DNA of 64,000 nt from Kalaharituber pfeilii (GCA_015179045.1 WHUZ01000039.1:496001-560000); one strand, 5' to 3'. Shown: positions 33,766 through 44,046, counted from the first letter of the stretch. Translations and numbers: made by a program. Notes: a model not told the origin generated them from the letters alone.

Positions 33766-34490
33766 CTCTAACGTACGGGGGCTACACTTTTACAACGATA
33801 TGAGCGGCATGCATTACATATTCTTTTATGCATTAGTCAGCTGTTCCAATACTTTTGAATGAGCAAGTACATACCTACATACTACCTACAGTCCAACCTT
33901 GCTATAACGAAAGGCACCATTTTTATTCGTTAAAACAAGTGTTCGTTATTGAATATTGAGTGGCAAATTAGTCAGAATGCTTGGTAGGTAAGTAGAGATT
34001 TTTTAGTAGCTGAACTTTCAGCAATAGACTTTGATTCCGCAGTTTAACTGTTAAAGGAAATAACCCAGGTAGGAAAGATTTGCAGCTGCAAATTAGGGAA
34101 ATAGTTGAACATGAAATTGTAAATATCTATCTCAATATACTCAGAAAAGAATGTCTACAAAATATTGGGCATTGAGGAAGCTAGAGAAGCAACAATTATG
34201 CAAAAAGATCTTAGAGCCAACATCAAAAAGAAACCTAGCTGAGTTCCGAAAGTACTTTGTGGATAAAGAGGTATGATACCAATATAATTATAGTAAGTGT
34301 GGGAGGTTTTCCAGTAATGAGTAGGGGATTCAGGGTAACAGTGGACAAGTAGCTTTTTTTTCATTTTTTTTTTTTTTTCATTACTCGCGTGTCGCCTAAC
34401 AGGCTATGGCGAGGAATTAGATACAGGATGGTTGGGATAAACAAATAACGGAAAAAAGTAAGTAATAATATAATTGACGGATTAAGGAAA

Positions 34491-35249
34491 TTACTCTGCC
34501 GCCCAGTCCAGCACCTCCGCCAGTGTGTCTCCTACCCCCTCTTCACTCGTTGGCTGCTTCAGCCCCATCTCCCCTCTCGGTAGTCTCTTCTTCCAGACCT
34601 CGCACTCCTTCGCAACGTGCTCAAAATTCTCGAGGGCTTTGCCACACCACCTGCACTCCGGTGAGTCGTCCTTCTCTATCTCATGTCTCCACTGTCGCAG
34701 CCCCTTGTTTCCCAATATGCCTGTGAGTGTGGCCACCCTCCTCCTGTTTCCCAGGTATTCCAATGGCCGGTACGACAGCTGTAGTCTTTTCCTCTCTTCG
34801 GCTCTCCGCGCTTTGGCGCATTGCCGTATGCCTGCTTCTGTGACCGTCTCATCCTGGTATTGCAGCGCCGTGCCGATCTTCGCTGCCATATCCGCCCTGG
34901 TGTTACCTTCTACGCCTTTGTGTGCCTTTACCCACAAGATCGCTATGTCTCTGTCGCCCCTTGCTGTCCTCTCCTCCCACCTTCTCCTCACGAGGCTTGC
35001 GGGCCCCTCTGGTGTTGGGTCTCCCCTCGCTATCCCCTGCATTCTCGTTACGGTCACCCTATTTTTTTTTTTTTTTTTTTTAATCACATAACCCCGCTTG
35101 TAGCACCTGGCCATGGCAGGGTCCCTGGGCAAGCCCTCATAGCCCGGAGACAGGCTAAATTTACGGTGACCCTAGAGTCCGTGACAATTAGTAGCTCTCC
35201 TTCTCTTTCCAGGGCTTCTCCCACTGCTATCATCTCCGCATCATTCACC
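34491..35249 (-). pseudogene. LINE RNase H and zinc knuckle, split by a tail-B insertion
   Basis: Upstream of the insertion the minus strand reads MIAVGEAL and ELLIVTDSRVTV. After it come RMQGIARGDPTPEG, DIAILWVKAHKGVEGNTRADMAAKIG and GILGNKGLRQW. The zinc knuckle (CRWCGKALENFEHVAKEC) and the end EVLDWAAE follow. Apart from the insertion the frame is intact. Confidence 0.88.
35061..35160 (-). mobile_element. tail-B retroposon (~100 bp) nested in LINE RNase H
   Basis: ttacggtcaccct at 35048-35060 and ttacggtgaccct at 35161-35173 form a 13-bp duplication with one mismatch. The insert is poly(T), the reversed tail-B signature (cataaccccgcttg...ccatggcaggg) and about 50 bp more. It carries no coding sequence. 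Confidence 0.9.
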
Positions 35250-35514
35250 GACAAGTAGCTTGATAAGTCGTGTATTTCATAGCTGCTTTTTGTTAACGCA
35301 TGAGTAATTTGTATGTAGACGGAAATAACAAACAAATATCAAGGTCCTACGGAGTTCACTAAGTTAGAGGCAATATGTATTCAGGCGAAGGAATCTGTGG
35401 TCGATATCGTCAAGTCTATTGAGCGAAGTGTTGCAGGAATCGCACACTTATATACATGAGTGAAGCTACAAATAAACTGAACATGTAAATACCAAATATA
35501 GTGCATGTTAGATA

Positions 35515-36579
35515 CAGTCACTGGTCAAAAGTCTTGGTGACGCCACTTTTATTGGCACCTCAAAATGCTTGCTTGTACAACTTCAAATGCTCATATCTCC
35601 ATGATCCATAGTCCAACTTCAGAAGTTGTACCTGCAGGTTATAGCACCATGTCTATAGTATTGCATATCACAAGCAGCAATCATGAGAATTGTGGTAGTC
35701 AATTATATAGACCAATAAATCAGGAGTAAATTCTACCTAAATTCTCTCTGCATAATAGTGTAGTTCCATACAAGGAGAAAATTTTTGGGGCTAGTAAATT
35801 TTGCTATGAAAATACTTATTGACTCCACCTTATTTCATATTTTTAATATTTTTTATGTTGTGTTGTGAGTTCTGTGTGGAGTTATTTATTTCCAGACACC
35901 GATATATGACCCCAAAATGACAATTTTGTATGTGAATTTGGCAATCTTGACGTTCATTGAAGTTTGCGATTTTATCTCGGCAGCCACATGATGTTAAGGG
36001 TTCACCGCGACTGTAGTGTGGGCGACCGGCGAAAAGCGAAAAATGCAAGCGCATACGAAATGCGCATATGCGACGTAGGCGACATGCGACAGCCGAGAGG
36101 CGCCACAATCGCATAAATGGGTACTATATGAGCTACGCAGGGGACTAGCGAGTATCGCTAGTCAAGTGTCTTTTTGGCCTGGCGGACGGTAACTCTCTGC
36201 GTTTACCACCTCCGTAACACATGACCCCAACATCTGTTCTACAACCGGAACCATGAAGTTTCAGGTAGTACCTATCATAGCAAAAATCCTGTTTGTTGTC
36301 TATCTAGTTGTGGTGCTAAAGATACATAACATTCCAGAAAGTCACATTTTTTATATGGAATACCTAGGCATCAAAATTTTTTTGTAGATATTACACTGTA
36401 ATCATTGTGCTATAAGTATATCCTGTGCTGTATCATAAACCGTACTGCTTACATTATCACCAGTTCAAGTTATAGGTTAATTGGATCACTTTTCGTGGAG
36501 ATATCTTAATTTTTGTTCATATGGACATTGTCGCCGCTTGATGCTCAGATCCCTTTAACCGACTTTTGACCAGTGACTG
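35515..36579. mobile_element. Tc1/mariner-like non-autonomous element, 1,065 bp
   Basis: cagtcactggtcaaaagtc at 35515 and gacttttgaccagtgactg ending at 36579 are perfect inverted ends, with TA outside each (35513-35514, 36580-36581). The interior has no recognisable transposase; a 94-codon minus ORF at 35830-36114 has no motif. Confidence 0.85.
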
Positions 36580-36787
36580 TATATTTGCAGAAATAACAGT
36601 AGTAGCAAGCAACAACAAGCGCGCGTTAATCATGATCTACATAGTATAACAGACGTTATATAACAATGGGGATGTGAGGGAAGATCCGCTTTAACAGTGT
36701 GCAAACGGCATAAAGGCGCCACGACATTTTCAGTATAGCAAGGTTTTCGCTACAGCGGGGTTCGTTATAGCATGCTAAGAGACTGTA

Positions 36788-38205
36788 CTTAATGAGTTTT
36801 GACATCGGCTAGTTCGGAGCAAGCGCCTCACCGCCGGCAATCCCCATCGCATCAGCCGTTGAATCTAAAAGCGGTGGCTTGAAATTTTAATATTCGTTCT
36901 TTAAGTATCGATAGGCTAGTCTGGTCTCGATAGATACCGGTAGAGACATGCATGCACCAGTTCTTGTTCAGAAAGTATTGGAACGGCTGCAATACTCTGA
37001 ACGAGTGAATATCAATGCGTTCTACCCTGTACCATCGGCGGCTAATTTGTATCGGTGACAGTCACCACACTTAACTACTCAAATCCTGGTAAACGTGGAC
37101 TTCAAAACCCCTGCTGCAAAAGGGCATATTTAAGAAAACCCCAGTCGTTCCTACGTTGGAACCACCCCGACAACGTACGATTCCACCTGGATGGAGTACT
37201 TGGTAGTATCGACGGGGAATATTGTTAAAGCATGTTACAAGGTTCGCGATTCGCTTGTGAACACTTCGATAGACAAGGGGTAGAGGTAAGTAGGCAAATT
37301 ACCCCTTTGTCGCAATCCCTGCTCGTGCTCACCGCTATTCGTGAAACGGGGATATATGCATACAGATGCTTAGTCAAATAGATAAAGGATCAACAAGCAA
37401 TTCACCATTTTCCGGATGACATCCTAATCTAAAAGCCGCACAGATCGTTGCATCAGATCATGGTCCAAGCACACAAAACTTCCTCCACTGTATTTTACAT
37501 GACCGAATTGCTTCCGTAGTAAAATCTAACCTCGGGCTGAGCCGCAACGGCGATTGCAAGGCTAGTAAATATAGAATACTAGTACAAAATCTGCAAACTC
37601 TGCAGAACGTTTTTTCGGCTGTTAATTCACAACCATGTACTCAATGTAGTTATTTTCTGTAACTACATACAGTTACGCCGCCCCCTCCATCCTGATTCGA
37701 TGCAAACTTTGCCCACCATAATTAAGTAATATTCAATCCTCAATAGTACTTTATATCGCATAGTCCACCTCCTCCCGCCATTACATGAACTGTGGGTTAG
37801 GCCTTGATCCAGATTCCAGGACTCTACTTCTGAGTTCTACTATTCGAAAATCCGAAACTTCGCCATCCGAGACGTGCACGATTCACACCAGCGCAGACAT
37901 ATCCTTTACTACTTACATTATTTCAATTTTAATTTCGACGTGTCAATCAAATTACAGTAACTGCAACTGGTACCTGCGCGATAGGCTAAAGTTTGACCGC
38001 TTCACGCTGCAAAGAGCGCCTTCAGGCCCAGCATAATATATATGCTTGGTTTTCCCGGCGCACAATTGGGAGATCGCGTTTTTGGAAGCACGTGATCAAT
38101 ACTGAGCGAGACTAACACAGATACAAAGCAACGTTGGACGTTGCGACGAATAACATTACTGGCATGGGCATAGGGTGCATTTACTGTTGATCAGATATCG
38201 GAAGC
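36788..38205. other. gene-free stretch upstream of membrane-protein gene
   Basis: A single Tc1-type end (ttcagaaagtattggaacggctg) lies near 36968-36990. The rest, including a pyrimidine-rich stretch around 37680-37760, shows no ORF with a motif. Confidence 0.45.
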
Positions 38206-38277
38206 TTGTTTTTTTTTTGTCGCGATTGCCCAAGTGGGGTTCCAGATACTTACTCAGTAGAAGGGGGCATATTCTTG

Positions 38278-39354
38278 ATGGCGATGTTTCCAAAGCAAAG
38301 GTTTTCCGAATCAGAAACCTCCGCAAGCACCCGGCATACACAACGTGATCGGCGGCGGAAGGAAAGCAGCACGGCAAGTTGCTCTAAACATGCGTCATAC
38401 CTACCACCACTACGGCTCCCGAATTCCCTCACTTGCCCTCCTCTCGGCCCCAACTTTCTCTTCACTATAATAACCCTCCTCCTCGTCAACATCCCCCATT
38501 TGGCCCTCTGCTCCCCCCTCTCCGACCCAAACACCTCATTCAATGACACACCTGCCACCACCTCCCCCACCAGCGGGTCGGGGATGAATGCGACGACAAC
38601 GGCGACCTCTTCACCGGAGGTGCGGATGGTTGAAGATGACCACCTTTTGGGCGTGTCAAAAGATATATGGAAGGGCGTCGAGCCCGCCGCTGTGGCCCTA
38701 GGGATCATTACCGGCATCGTCGCCGCAATCGTTTTGGTCGTCCTGTGCATAAAGCATGCTAAACGCCAGAGAGCGCGAGCCGCTGCCCGAGATAACGCCT
38801 TGCCGGAGAAAGGGGAAATGTGGGAGCTTAGCGCGACTGCGGACGCCGTTGAGGTTTGGGGGGCGGAGAAGGCGGAGATGGCCGAGATGCCAGTGGGAAC
38901 TCTAAAGGCGGGGCGAAGGTCACTGTTGGTCCCGCCGGCAGGTTGTAACGGGACTTGGAGCTCGCAAAATACCATTGAGGACGGGACGAGCATGCTACCG
39001 GGGCCCACGCACATGTATCATCAGATGTCGCCGATCCAGGAGTCGCGATGGGTCACACCACCGCCGACACCAGAGCTGGAACCAGAGCCGGAACCAGAGC
39101 CGGAGCAAGAGCCGGAACCAGAGCCGGAACCAGAGCCGGAACTAGAGCCGGAGCCGGTGCAGGCGGCGGCAAGGGCGCCCTTATTGGGTATAGGGCTTCA
39201 AGAGGGATGGAGCGCGCAGGAGTCGAATGTGGAGTGGGGCTCTAAGATGGCGAGGATGGGGATTTCTGAGAGTGACATGCTGAGGACCGAGCAGCGGTGG
39301 CAGGCCGATGAGGATAGAGAGGTGGTGAGGCAGTGGTCGAACTTGAGTCGGTGA
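38278..39354 (+). CDS. single-pass membrane protein with acidic Glu-Pro repeat tail
   Basis: The open frame extends further left, but the first ATG is at 38278 (a second at 38284), giving 358 residues. A hydrophobic segment near residues 60-78 (FLFTIITLLLVNIPHLALC) looks like a signal peptide, although it is unusually far from this start; an alternative first exon is possible. A Thr/Ser-rich ectodomain follows, with an N-glycosylation site (NATT). The transmembrane helix is at about 136-158 (AAVALGIITGIVAAIVLVVLCI), with a basic stop-transfer (KHAKRQRARAAAR). The cytoplasmic tail contains (EP)n repeats at about 266-292. Layout matches the 3817 gene. The function is unknown; a wall-sensor or Skg6-like role is a guess. 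Confidence 0.8.
   Translation: MAMFPKQRFSESETSASTRHTQRDRRRKESSTASCSKHASYLPPLRLPNSLTCPPLGPNFLFTIITLLLVNIPHLALCSPLSDPNTSFNDTPATTSPTSGSGMNATTTATSSPEVRMVEDDHLLGVSKDIWKGVEPAAVALGIITGIVAAIVLVVLCIKHAKRQRARAAARDNALPEKGEMWELSATADAVEVWGAEKAEMAEMPVGTLKAGRRSLLVPPAGCNGTWSSQNTIEDGTSMLPGPTHMYHQMSPIQESRWVTPPPTPELEPEPEPEPEQEPEPEPEPEPELEPEPVQAAARAPLLGIGLQEGWSAQESNVEWGSKMARMGISESDMLRTEQRWQADEDREVVRQWSNLSR
39066..39165 (+). repeat. GAGCCGGAACCA-type coding minisatellite
   Basis: Repeated gagccg/gaacca hexamers encode the Glu-Pro tract of the membrane protein. Such repeats usually vary in number between strains. Confidence 0.75.
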
Positions 39355-39524
39355 GGTTGGGAGATTAATTGAGCGGGCGAAGGATGAGTTCGGACGGCCT
39401 GGAGCTGAAAGACGCGGGGTGAATAATTGATGCATATGCTCGTATAATATTTGGATCGAAGCGATTGTTTGTATATATACGTCTTCTTTTCTCTGTACCA
39501 TAAAGTAGCCCCAGTGGTAGTGTA

Positions 39525-39725
39525 GATTTTTTTTTTTTTGGGATCAATACTCGCGTGCCGCCCTGTGGGCTGTGGCGAGATTAGATACAAAGGGAAGTTA
39601 AGAAATAAGAGCTAAGACAACCCCGGCCTCCCCGCCTCCCAAGGCTCCGAACAGAAATAAGTGGGTACGCAAACAAAATAACGATCAACGCTCTGCCCAC
39701 TCCAGTAGCACAACGACATATTGTA
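39525..39725 (-). mobile_element. short 5'-truncated LINE (tail A)
   Basis: T run at about 39526-39540, reversed tail hairpin, then about 110 bp ending in minus-strand codons LLEWAER-stop, the LINE ORF2 C-terminus. The duplication was not identified. It lies about 170 bp downstream of the membrane-protein stop codon. Confidence 0.75.
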
Positions 39726-40309
39726 ACATTGCCAGCCCGCATTAGTAAGCAGCACCATATGTGTCAATTTGCTGGTAAGAATTGTGAGCAATCGCACTTT
39801 CAGCCCCTGACGGTCGCTTACACGGTCGCAATCTACTGTGCACGTTGTTTACTAGCAAATGAGCGAGATTTCAGAAAGTAAAAGGGTAAGTTACAAGAAA
39901 TGATTGAGGCACAGGGACATATTGTTTTATTTTACCCTCGATTTCATTGTGAAATGAATTTTATAGAGCTATTTTATCTGGTAGATTTCCTAACAAAGTA
40001 AAAAACTTTGAACCTTATCAGTTTTACAACGAATAAAGATTTCGCCATGAAAAAATCATAGAGTGATAGAGCGTCTCAAATACTATCGATTTTTGATATT
40101 TCTACCTTAATTCATGTCATGTTGTGGTTGTTGATAGGTTTTGCGTTGGGTTGGTTGTATCGCAATTTTCATGTCCGCTTTAACTTCCGGCACCATAAAT
40201 GAAAGGAAATCGGAACCTCTCCGGCCCGGATGCAGGGGTATCTACAAGGGACTGTACGGTATCTACAGGGGACGGCACAGGGATCGCATGCCAGGCTTAT
40301 GCATATGTG
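39726..40309. other. no gene recognised
   Basis: AT-rich unique sequence with no motif-bearing ORF, tail or TIR. Confidence 0.45.
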
Positions 40310-40380
40310 TGAGAGGCGATTTTTTTCTTTTATATCCGTACTCGCATGCCGCCCTGTGGGCTATGGCGAGGTTTAATTAC

Positions 40381-40546
40381 GTATCCCCCGCAGCACAATG
40401 AGAACCGCGGGCCCCATGTACTTAAGGTTTAGTTAGTTCCTTTTTTCCTTTAAAATACCCTCGCCATAGCCCATAGGGCGGCACGCGAGTATTGATATTA
40501 AAATCTCGCCATAGCCTTACAGGCGGCATGCGAGTAATGATATAAG

Positions 40547-40593
<47 letters not shown>

Positions 40594-40608
40594 TTAAAAA
40601 AAAAAAAA
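40381..40608 (+). mobile_element. nested tail-A retroposon (second level)
   Basis: aggtttaattac at 40369-40380 and 40609-40620 is the target-site duplication. The insert starts with the 3' UTR type of the gag-only family (ccgcgggccccatgta), then the hairpin tail and gatatt. Its A tail was itself hit by another copy at 40504. Confidence 0.88.
40504..40587 (+). mobile_element. ultra-short tail-A retrocopy (third level)
   Basis: ttgatattaaaa at 40492-40503 and 40588-40599 is the target-site duplication. The insert is only the hairpin tail (inner stem GCCT/AGGC) plus about 40 A. It landed in the end of the surrounding element's tail. Confidence 0.88.
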
Positions 40609-41053
40609 AGGTTTAATTACATAAGGAATAAATGAGAAAGAACAAAAGAACTAATTAACATGTATGAGACCCACGGCTCTCGCTGGTTTAAAAGTCAGCA
40701 TGTACGGGGACCTTGTCTCCCTATTTCCGTCCTCTGTCCCATTCATACTGGTCCACTCTCAGCCATCGTCCTCCGAGCCTCACTCTCCCAACCTCGGTGG
40801 TTTCTCCAAGTAGACCTTTTTCCCTTCATCGACCAGTGTTTGTTTCTTCCTCAGCCAACGGATCCCGATTGTCTTCCCTAAATCCTTGCTAGCTGCTCCA
40901 ACCATTTGAGAGGCGAGGTATGTTATTCAATTATCAAGCCATCTACATACAAGGAAGATTTAGAAAATTTAGGAGGTTAATATGGAGTAGTCAAAGGTAC
41001 ATGTCGAGTCTGTACTAGAATTACATCTTGCATTTCCTGTGGTATCTCATTGA

Positions 41054-41422
41054 CTATAATATCATCTGAAATGCTTGTTCATATGCAAGTGACCTTAAGA
41101 GGAAATCACGGCCTGCATTAACTAGTGGGTTATAAAATGGCGGTGGTGGCGGCGCCGGTACTGGTATGGGTGCTAGAGCCGGTGTTGATGCTAGTGCTAG
41201 TGCGAGCACTGGTACTGGTGCTGGTGCCGGTGCTGATACTAGTGCGAGAGCTGGTGTTGATTCTGGGGAGCTTTCATCTTGAGTAAAATCAATAAATGCT
41301 GGCATAGTCCAAATAGCAGATTCAACAGTAGAGCTCTCAATAAACCATCGTAGATGAAATAGAGAGGGTGGAATAAGAGAGTTATGAAGAGCATAACGAG
41401 TGGCTAATCCAGCTATTGCATA
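41054..41422 (-). other. ORF fragment with Ala-Pro repeats, unrecognised
   Basis: The minus strand reads YAIAGLATRYALHN...FHLRWFIES, then an Ala/Pro/Leu repeat tract and a C-terminal LLRSLAYEQAFQMIL-stop. Similar-looking coding sequence seems to continue beyond the MITE (about 42150-42290: LAWLQARNLRAGEYNAI), which suggests one old coding region split by the pogo MITE. I cannot name it. Confidence 0.3.
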
Positions 41423-42149
41423 CAGTCTAACCTTACTATACCGGACAAGTAAAAATCCGGCACTTTTTATCCGGTATAGCAAGGTTCCGGTATAGAATAA
41501 AATGCTTGGCAGCTGTTAAAGGGGGATGGCAAAAATTTGTATAGAAATTACTAGAGTAGGAAATAAACAAGTGTAGCAAACATTAACTAAATCCAAGTCT
41601 ATTTAATATTCATTGCTCTCACTATCTAGAAAAGTGTCAAGCCTTAAAAGTTCTTGGGGAGTATCAAATACACAAGCATCGACTATAGCCAGAATATGCA
41701 ACTCTGACTGTGTCTCTAAAAGCCTATCAATTCACACAAAAAAAACTTCAAACTCTACAAGCATGGCTCCAGTCTACCACCAGCAGCAGCGACAGCAGTA
41801 GTAGCAGCAATGGCGACATCGGTGGCGGCAGCAGAGGTAGCAGCAGTGGTGGCAGCAGTTTTATCGATGGCAGCAGTAATGGTGGTAGCAGTGACAGCAA
41901 CAGAGTGGTAAACAACCAGACTAAGAGGTACTATAAAGTGGAGTAGTCTAAGATGTATTAGGATTAGCGTGTCGGGTATAGCAAATATTATTTGTATGGA
42001 GACAGGGGGGTAGTTGTCGGGGGGTTTCTGTATTGTTAGGGCGTCCGGTATAGCAAGGATTAGTATGGGAAATGGATGTCCGAATCAGAGGCCATCCGGT
42101 ATAGCAAGGTTTCCGGTATAGCGAGGTCCGGTATAGCAAGGTTAGACTG
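41423..42149. mobile_element. pogo/Fot1-like MITE, 727 bp
   Basis: cagtctaaccttactatacc at 41423 and ggtatagcaaggttagactg ending at 42149, with TA on both sides (41421-41422, 42150-42151). The motif CCGGTATAGCAAGG is repeated inside both ends. Internal segments match the 6665-7086 copy. The middle has Ser-coding microsatellites (agcagcag) but no transposase. Confidence 0.88.
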
Positions 42150-42295
42150 TATAGCGTTGTATTCTCCAGCTCTTAAATTACGGGCTTGTAACCATGCTAG
42201 CCGAGGATGTGCCATTCACATAATTGATGTTTAACCATGCCGTCCCATTCTAGCATCAACTAAAGCCTTAGTTAAACCTTTAGCTTGATCACTAA

Positions 42296-42694
42296 TTTTT
42301 TTTTTTTTTTTTTTTTTTATATCATTACTCGCATGCCGCCCTATGGGCTATGGCGAGGGTTTTATTAAACTTAAGGAAATTAACGCAACCAATAAATACA
42401 TGTGGGACCCGCGGAACTACAGTATGGTGCGGGTGGAAAGTCCATAACTACTCTCAGCATATGCAAATTCCTCCCCCCCTCCGTCCCCTCTCCGGTTCAT
42501 ATGGGCTGGTTCTCAGCCATTTCCCGCCAAGCTTTACCCTGTCCGGTTCGGTCTGTGTCTCCAAGTACAGTGCTGCTGAGCTTGTCTTCTTCCCTTCCTC
42601 CAGCAGTATTGACTTCTTCCTCAGCCACCTAATGCCTGCCGTCTTCCCCAGTTCCGCGTTCCCGGCCTCCAGCCATTTCCGGACTCTTCCCAGG
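42296..42694 (-). mobile_element. gag-only tail-A retroposon, ~400 bp
   Basis: gcttgatcactaa at 42283-42295 and 42695-42707 is a perfect 13-bp duplication. Poly(T) and the reversed hairpin are followed by about 120 bp of UTR, then about 70 codons of the LINE ORF1 C-terminus (RVRKWLEAGNAELGKT, GIRWLRKK, VKLGGKWLRTSPYEPERGRR). No ORF2 sequence is present. Confidence 0.92.
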
Positions 42695-42751
42695 GCTTGA
42701 TCACTAAGAAGTACATAGGCTAGTCTACAATCCCCTGTCGATACCCCTGCA

Positions 42752-42782
42752 TCCGGGCAGGCCAGATTGGCCTGCCCGGAGA
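42752..42782. repeat. perfect hairpin, 12-bp arms
   Basis: ccgggcaggcca and tggcctgcccgg are perfect arms around a 3-base loop (gat), followed by gagaggtcccg. A similar hairpin followed by gagaggttccg lies at about 52893-52930, and related strings form the ends of the element at 8732. It looks like a transposon terminus. Confidence 0.55.
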
Positions 42783-42821
42783 GGTCCCGAAGGAAAATAA
42801 TAGTGAATAAAATCCCTTTAC

Positions 42822-43078
42822 TCAAGTGTCCGGCCATTCCAGTATATCCACCAAGGGGTCCTTGTCCTTATCCTCAGGTGGCTCGACCAGGTCTTTCATC
42901 CCTCCTGGCCATTTTCTTTTCCAAATTGCTTTCCTGGTGAGGTGGGCGGCCCCCCTGGGCGCCGGGCGTCCTTCAGCAATGCATTTGAGCTTCTGGATGG
43001 TCACTCTGGAATCCGTTACCAGGAGTATCTCCTGGTCCCGTTCCTCCAAGGCTTTCGCCATTGCCACCAGTTCTTTCA
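42822..43078 (-). pseudogene. LINE fragment with internal deletion
   Basis: The minus strand reads ELVAMAKALEERD, ILLVTDSRVTIQKLK and GAAHLTRK, and then jumps directly to IWKRKWPGGMKDLVEPP and ILEWPDT-stop. About 130 residues (second half of RNase H and the zinc knuckle) are deleted. It has no tail; its 5' end joins an ankyrin-repeat fragment. Confidence 0.82.
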
Positions 43079-43385
43079 TGTCCCTGACGAGCTGCTGCAT
43101 ACAATGGTGTACAGGCTGCAGCCATCCTCATCAACGATATTGATATTAATTCTATCATCTGCCAGCAACAGCCTGACTACTTTGTCATGTCCCTGGAGAA
43201 TGGCACCATGGATTATCCCTTCCAAGCATGCTCCCCTATCCGATAGTAATCTGCAGATTCTTTCACGACCCGTAATTGCGGCGACAGCGAGTGGTGTTCG
43301 GCCTTCTGGGCTCCTAAAATGAGTAGAGTTCGAACGGCATTTTTATTTCCTTTGTGATGGCATAGTTGATGCCCCATAGAGAACA
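43079..43385 (-). pseudogene. ankyrin-repeat gene fragment, frameshifted, broken by LINE DNA
   Basis: Read in three frames, the minus strand gives HKGNKNAVRTLLILGA, then EGRTPLAVAAITGRERICRLL, IIHGAILQGHDKVVRLLLADD and TPLYAAARQGHE. These follow the ankyrin pattern (G-x-TPL-x-x-AA-x-x-G-x-x-x-x-V-x-x-LL). At least two frameshifts occur, and LINE RNase H sequence begins directly after QGHE. It is a remnant of a host ankyrin gene (a very common fungal class). Confidence 0.75.
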
Positions 43386-43399
43386 CCACTTCAGTTTCT

Positions 43400-43750
43400 A
43401 TCTCTCCATCAACTCAGTAACTCCGCCAGGGGTCCCCTCTCCTCTCCTCTGCCTCCGGGGGCCGATGCACCGCTTCTAGACCCCCGGACATCTCCTCCTC
43501 CAGACTTCACATCTGTTCCATATGTGCTCCACTGTCTCCTCCTCCCCGCACCACCGCACTCTGGCCCATCTGCCTTGCCTATCTTGTATCTCCAGGCCCT
43601 GAAGCCCTTTCCTCCCAAGAGTCCCGCTAGGATGCCAACCCGCACCCCTAGTCTCTGAAGCGGCCTGTACTTTAGACCTAGTCTGTCTCTCTCTTGGGAC
43701 CGGTGCGCTTTCGCCTCCGCCTGTTCTATTTGTGGAGATATTGGTTGTTG
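43400..43750 (-). pseudogene. LINE zinc-knuckle fragment (second subfamily)
   Basis: The minus strand reads AEAKAHRSQERDRLGLKYRPL and GILAGLLGGKGFRAWRYKIGKADGPEC, then shifts frame inside the zinc knuckle and ends LAELLS. The GLLGGKGxRAW wording matches the plus-strand LINE at 45157 rather than the GILGNKGLRQW copies. No tail adjoins. Confidence 0.75.
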
Positions 43751-44044
43751 AACTTGTACAGTTTTGGTTGTAAATGTGTCCAGGTTGCTAGCGCGTCTGA
43801 GAAGGTAGTGAACTACAGTAATTGTTTGCTTATACTTGTCGATTAGCATCTGGGGTTTAAATCAATTAGTGGCATCTTAATTGTGAGTATCAGGGGGCTC
43901 TGGGTACACAAGGGCTTCAGATGGACCAGCGATATAGAATGGAATGGTCGGCGGAGTAGCCCTAACTAAGCTAGGCATGGTTTCTAAAGCAAGAGGTGCT
44001 GTTCCTCTCAAAAAAACAAGCAAATAACTTGTGAATATACTAAG
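43751..44044. other. spacer, nothing recognised
   Basis: About 290 bp between LINE fragment and Tc1 element; no motif. Confidence 0.4.
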
Positions 44045-44046
44045 TA

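Larger units (their letters stand above)
33023..33867. mobile_element. Tc1/mariner-like element remnant, 845 bp
   Basis: ctcgctcgttcaaaaaagta at 33023 pairs with tacttttgaatgagcaag near the right end at 33867. TA lies outside both ends (33021-33022 and 33868-33869). A transposase fragment is on the minus strand and a 41-bp hAT miniature is nested at 33725. Single ends of the same family (aaagtattggaacggctg) occur near 36970 and 47415. Confidence 0.75.
34356..35249 (-). mobile_element. 5'-truncated LINE (tail A) with a nested tail-B element
   Basis: gacaagtagctt occurs at 34344-34355 and 35250-35261, a perfect 12-bp duplication. Interrupted poly(T) and a reversed tail (inner stem GCCT/AGGC) mark the 3' end. 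The ORF covers the RNase H and zinc knuckle and is open apart from the nested insertion at about 35061-35160. Confidence 0.93.
33889..36785. mobile_element. pogo-like element with TA flanks, filled by later insertions
   Basis: cagtccaaccttgctataac at 33889 and ttatagcatgctaagagactg ending at 36785 are diverged inverted ends, with TA outside each (33887-33888, 36786-36787). Motifs such as gtatagcaagg repeat near the right end. A LINE (34356) and another TA element (35515) sit inside. No transposase is readable. Confidence 0.6.
40320..40906 (-). mobile_element. gag-only tail-A retroposon, split by two nested insertions
   Basis: tgagaggcga at 40310-40319 and 40907-40916 delimit the element. Its 3' end (T run, reversed hairpin) is at 40320-40380. 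The remainder, at 40609-40906, is a degraded copy of the LINE ORF1 C-terminal region (minus strand: GIRWLRKKQTLVDEGKK in pieces). The two parts are separated by the 40381-40608 insertion. Confidence 0.85.
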
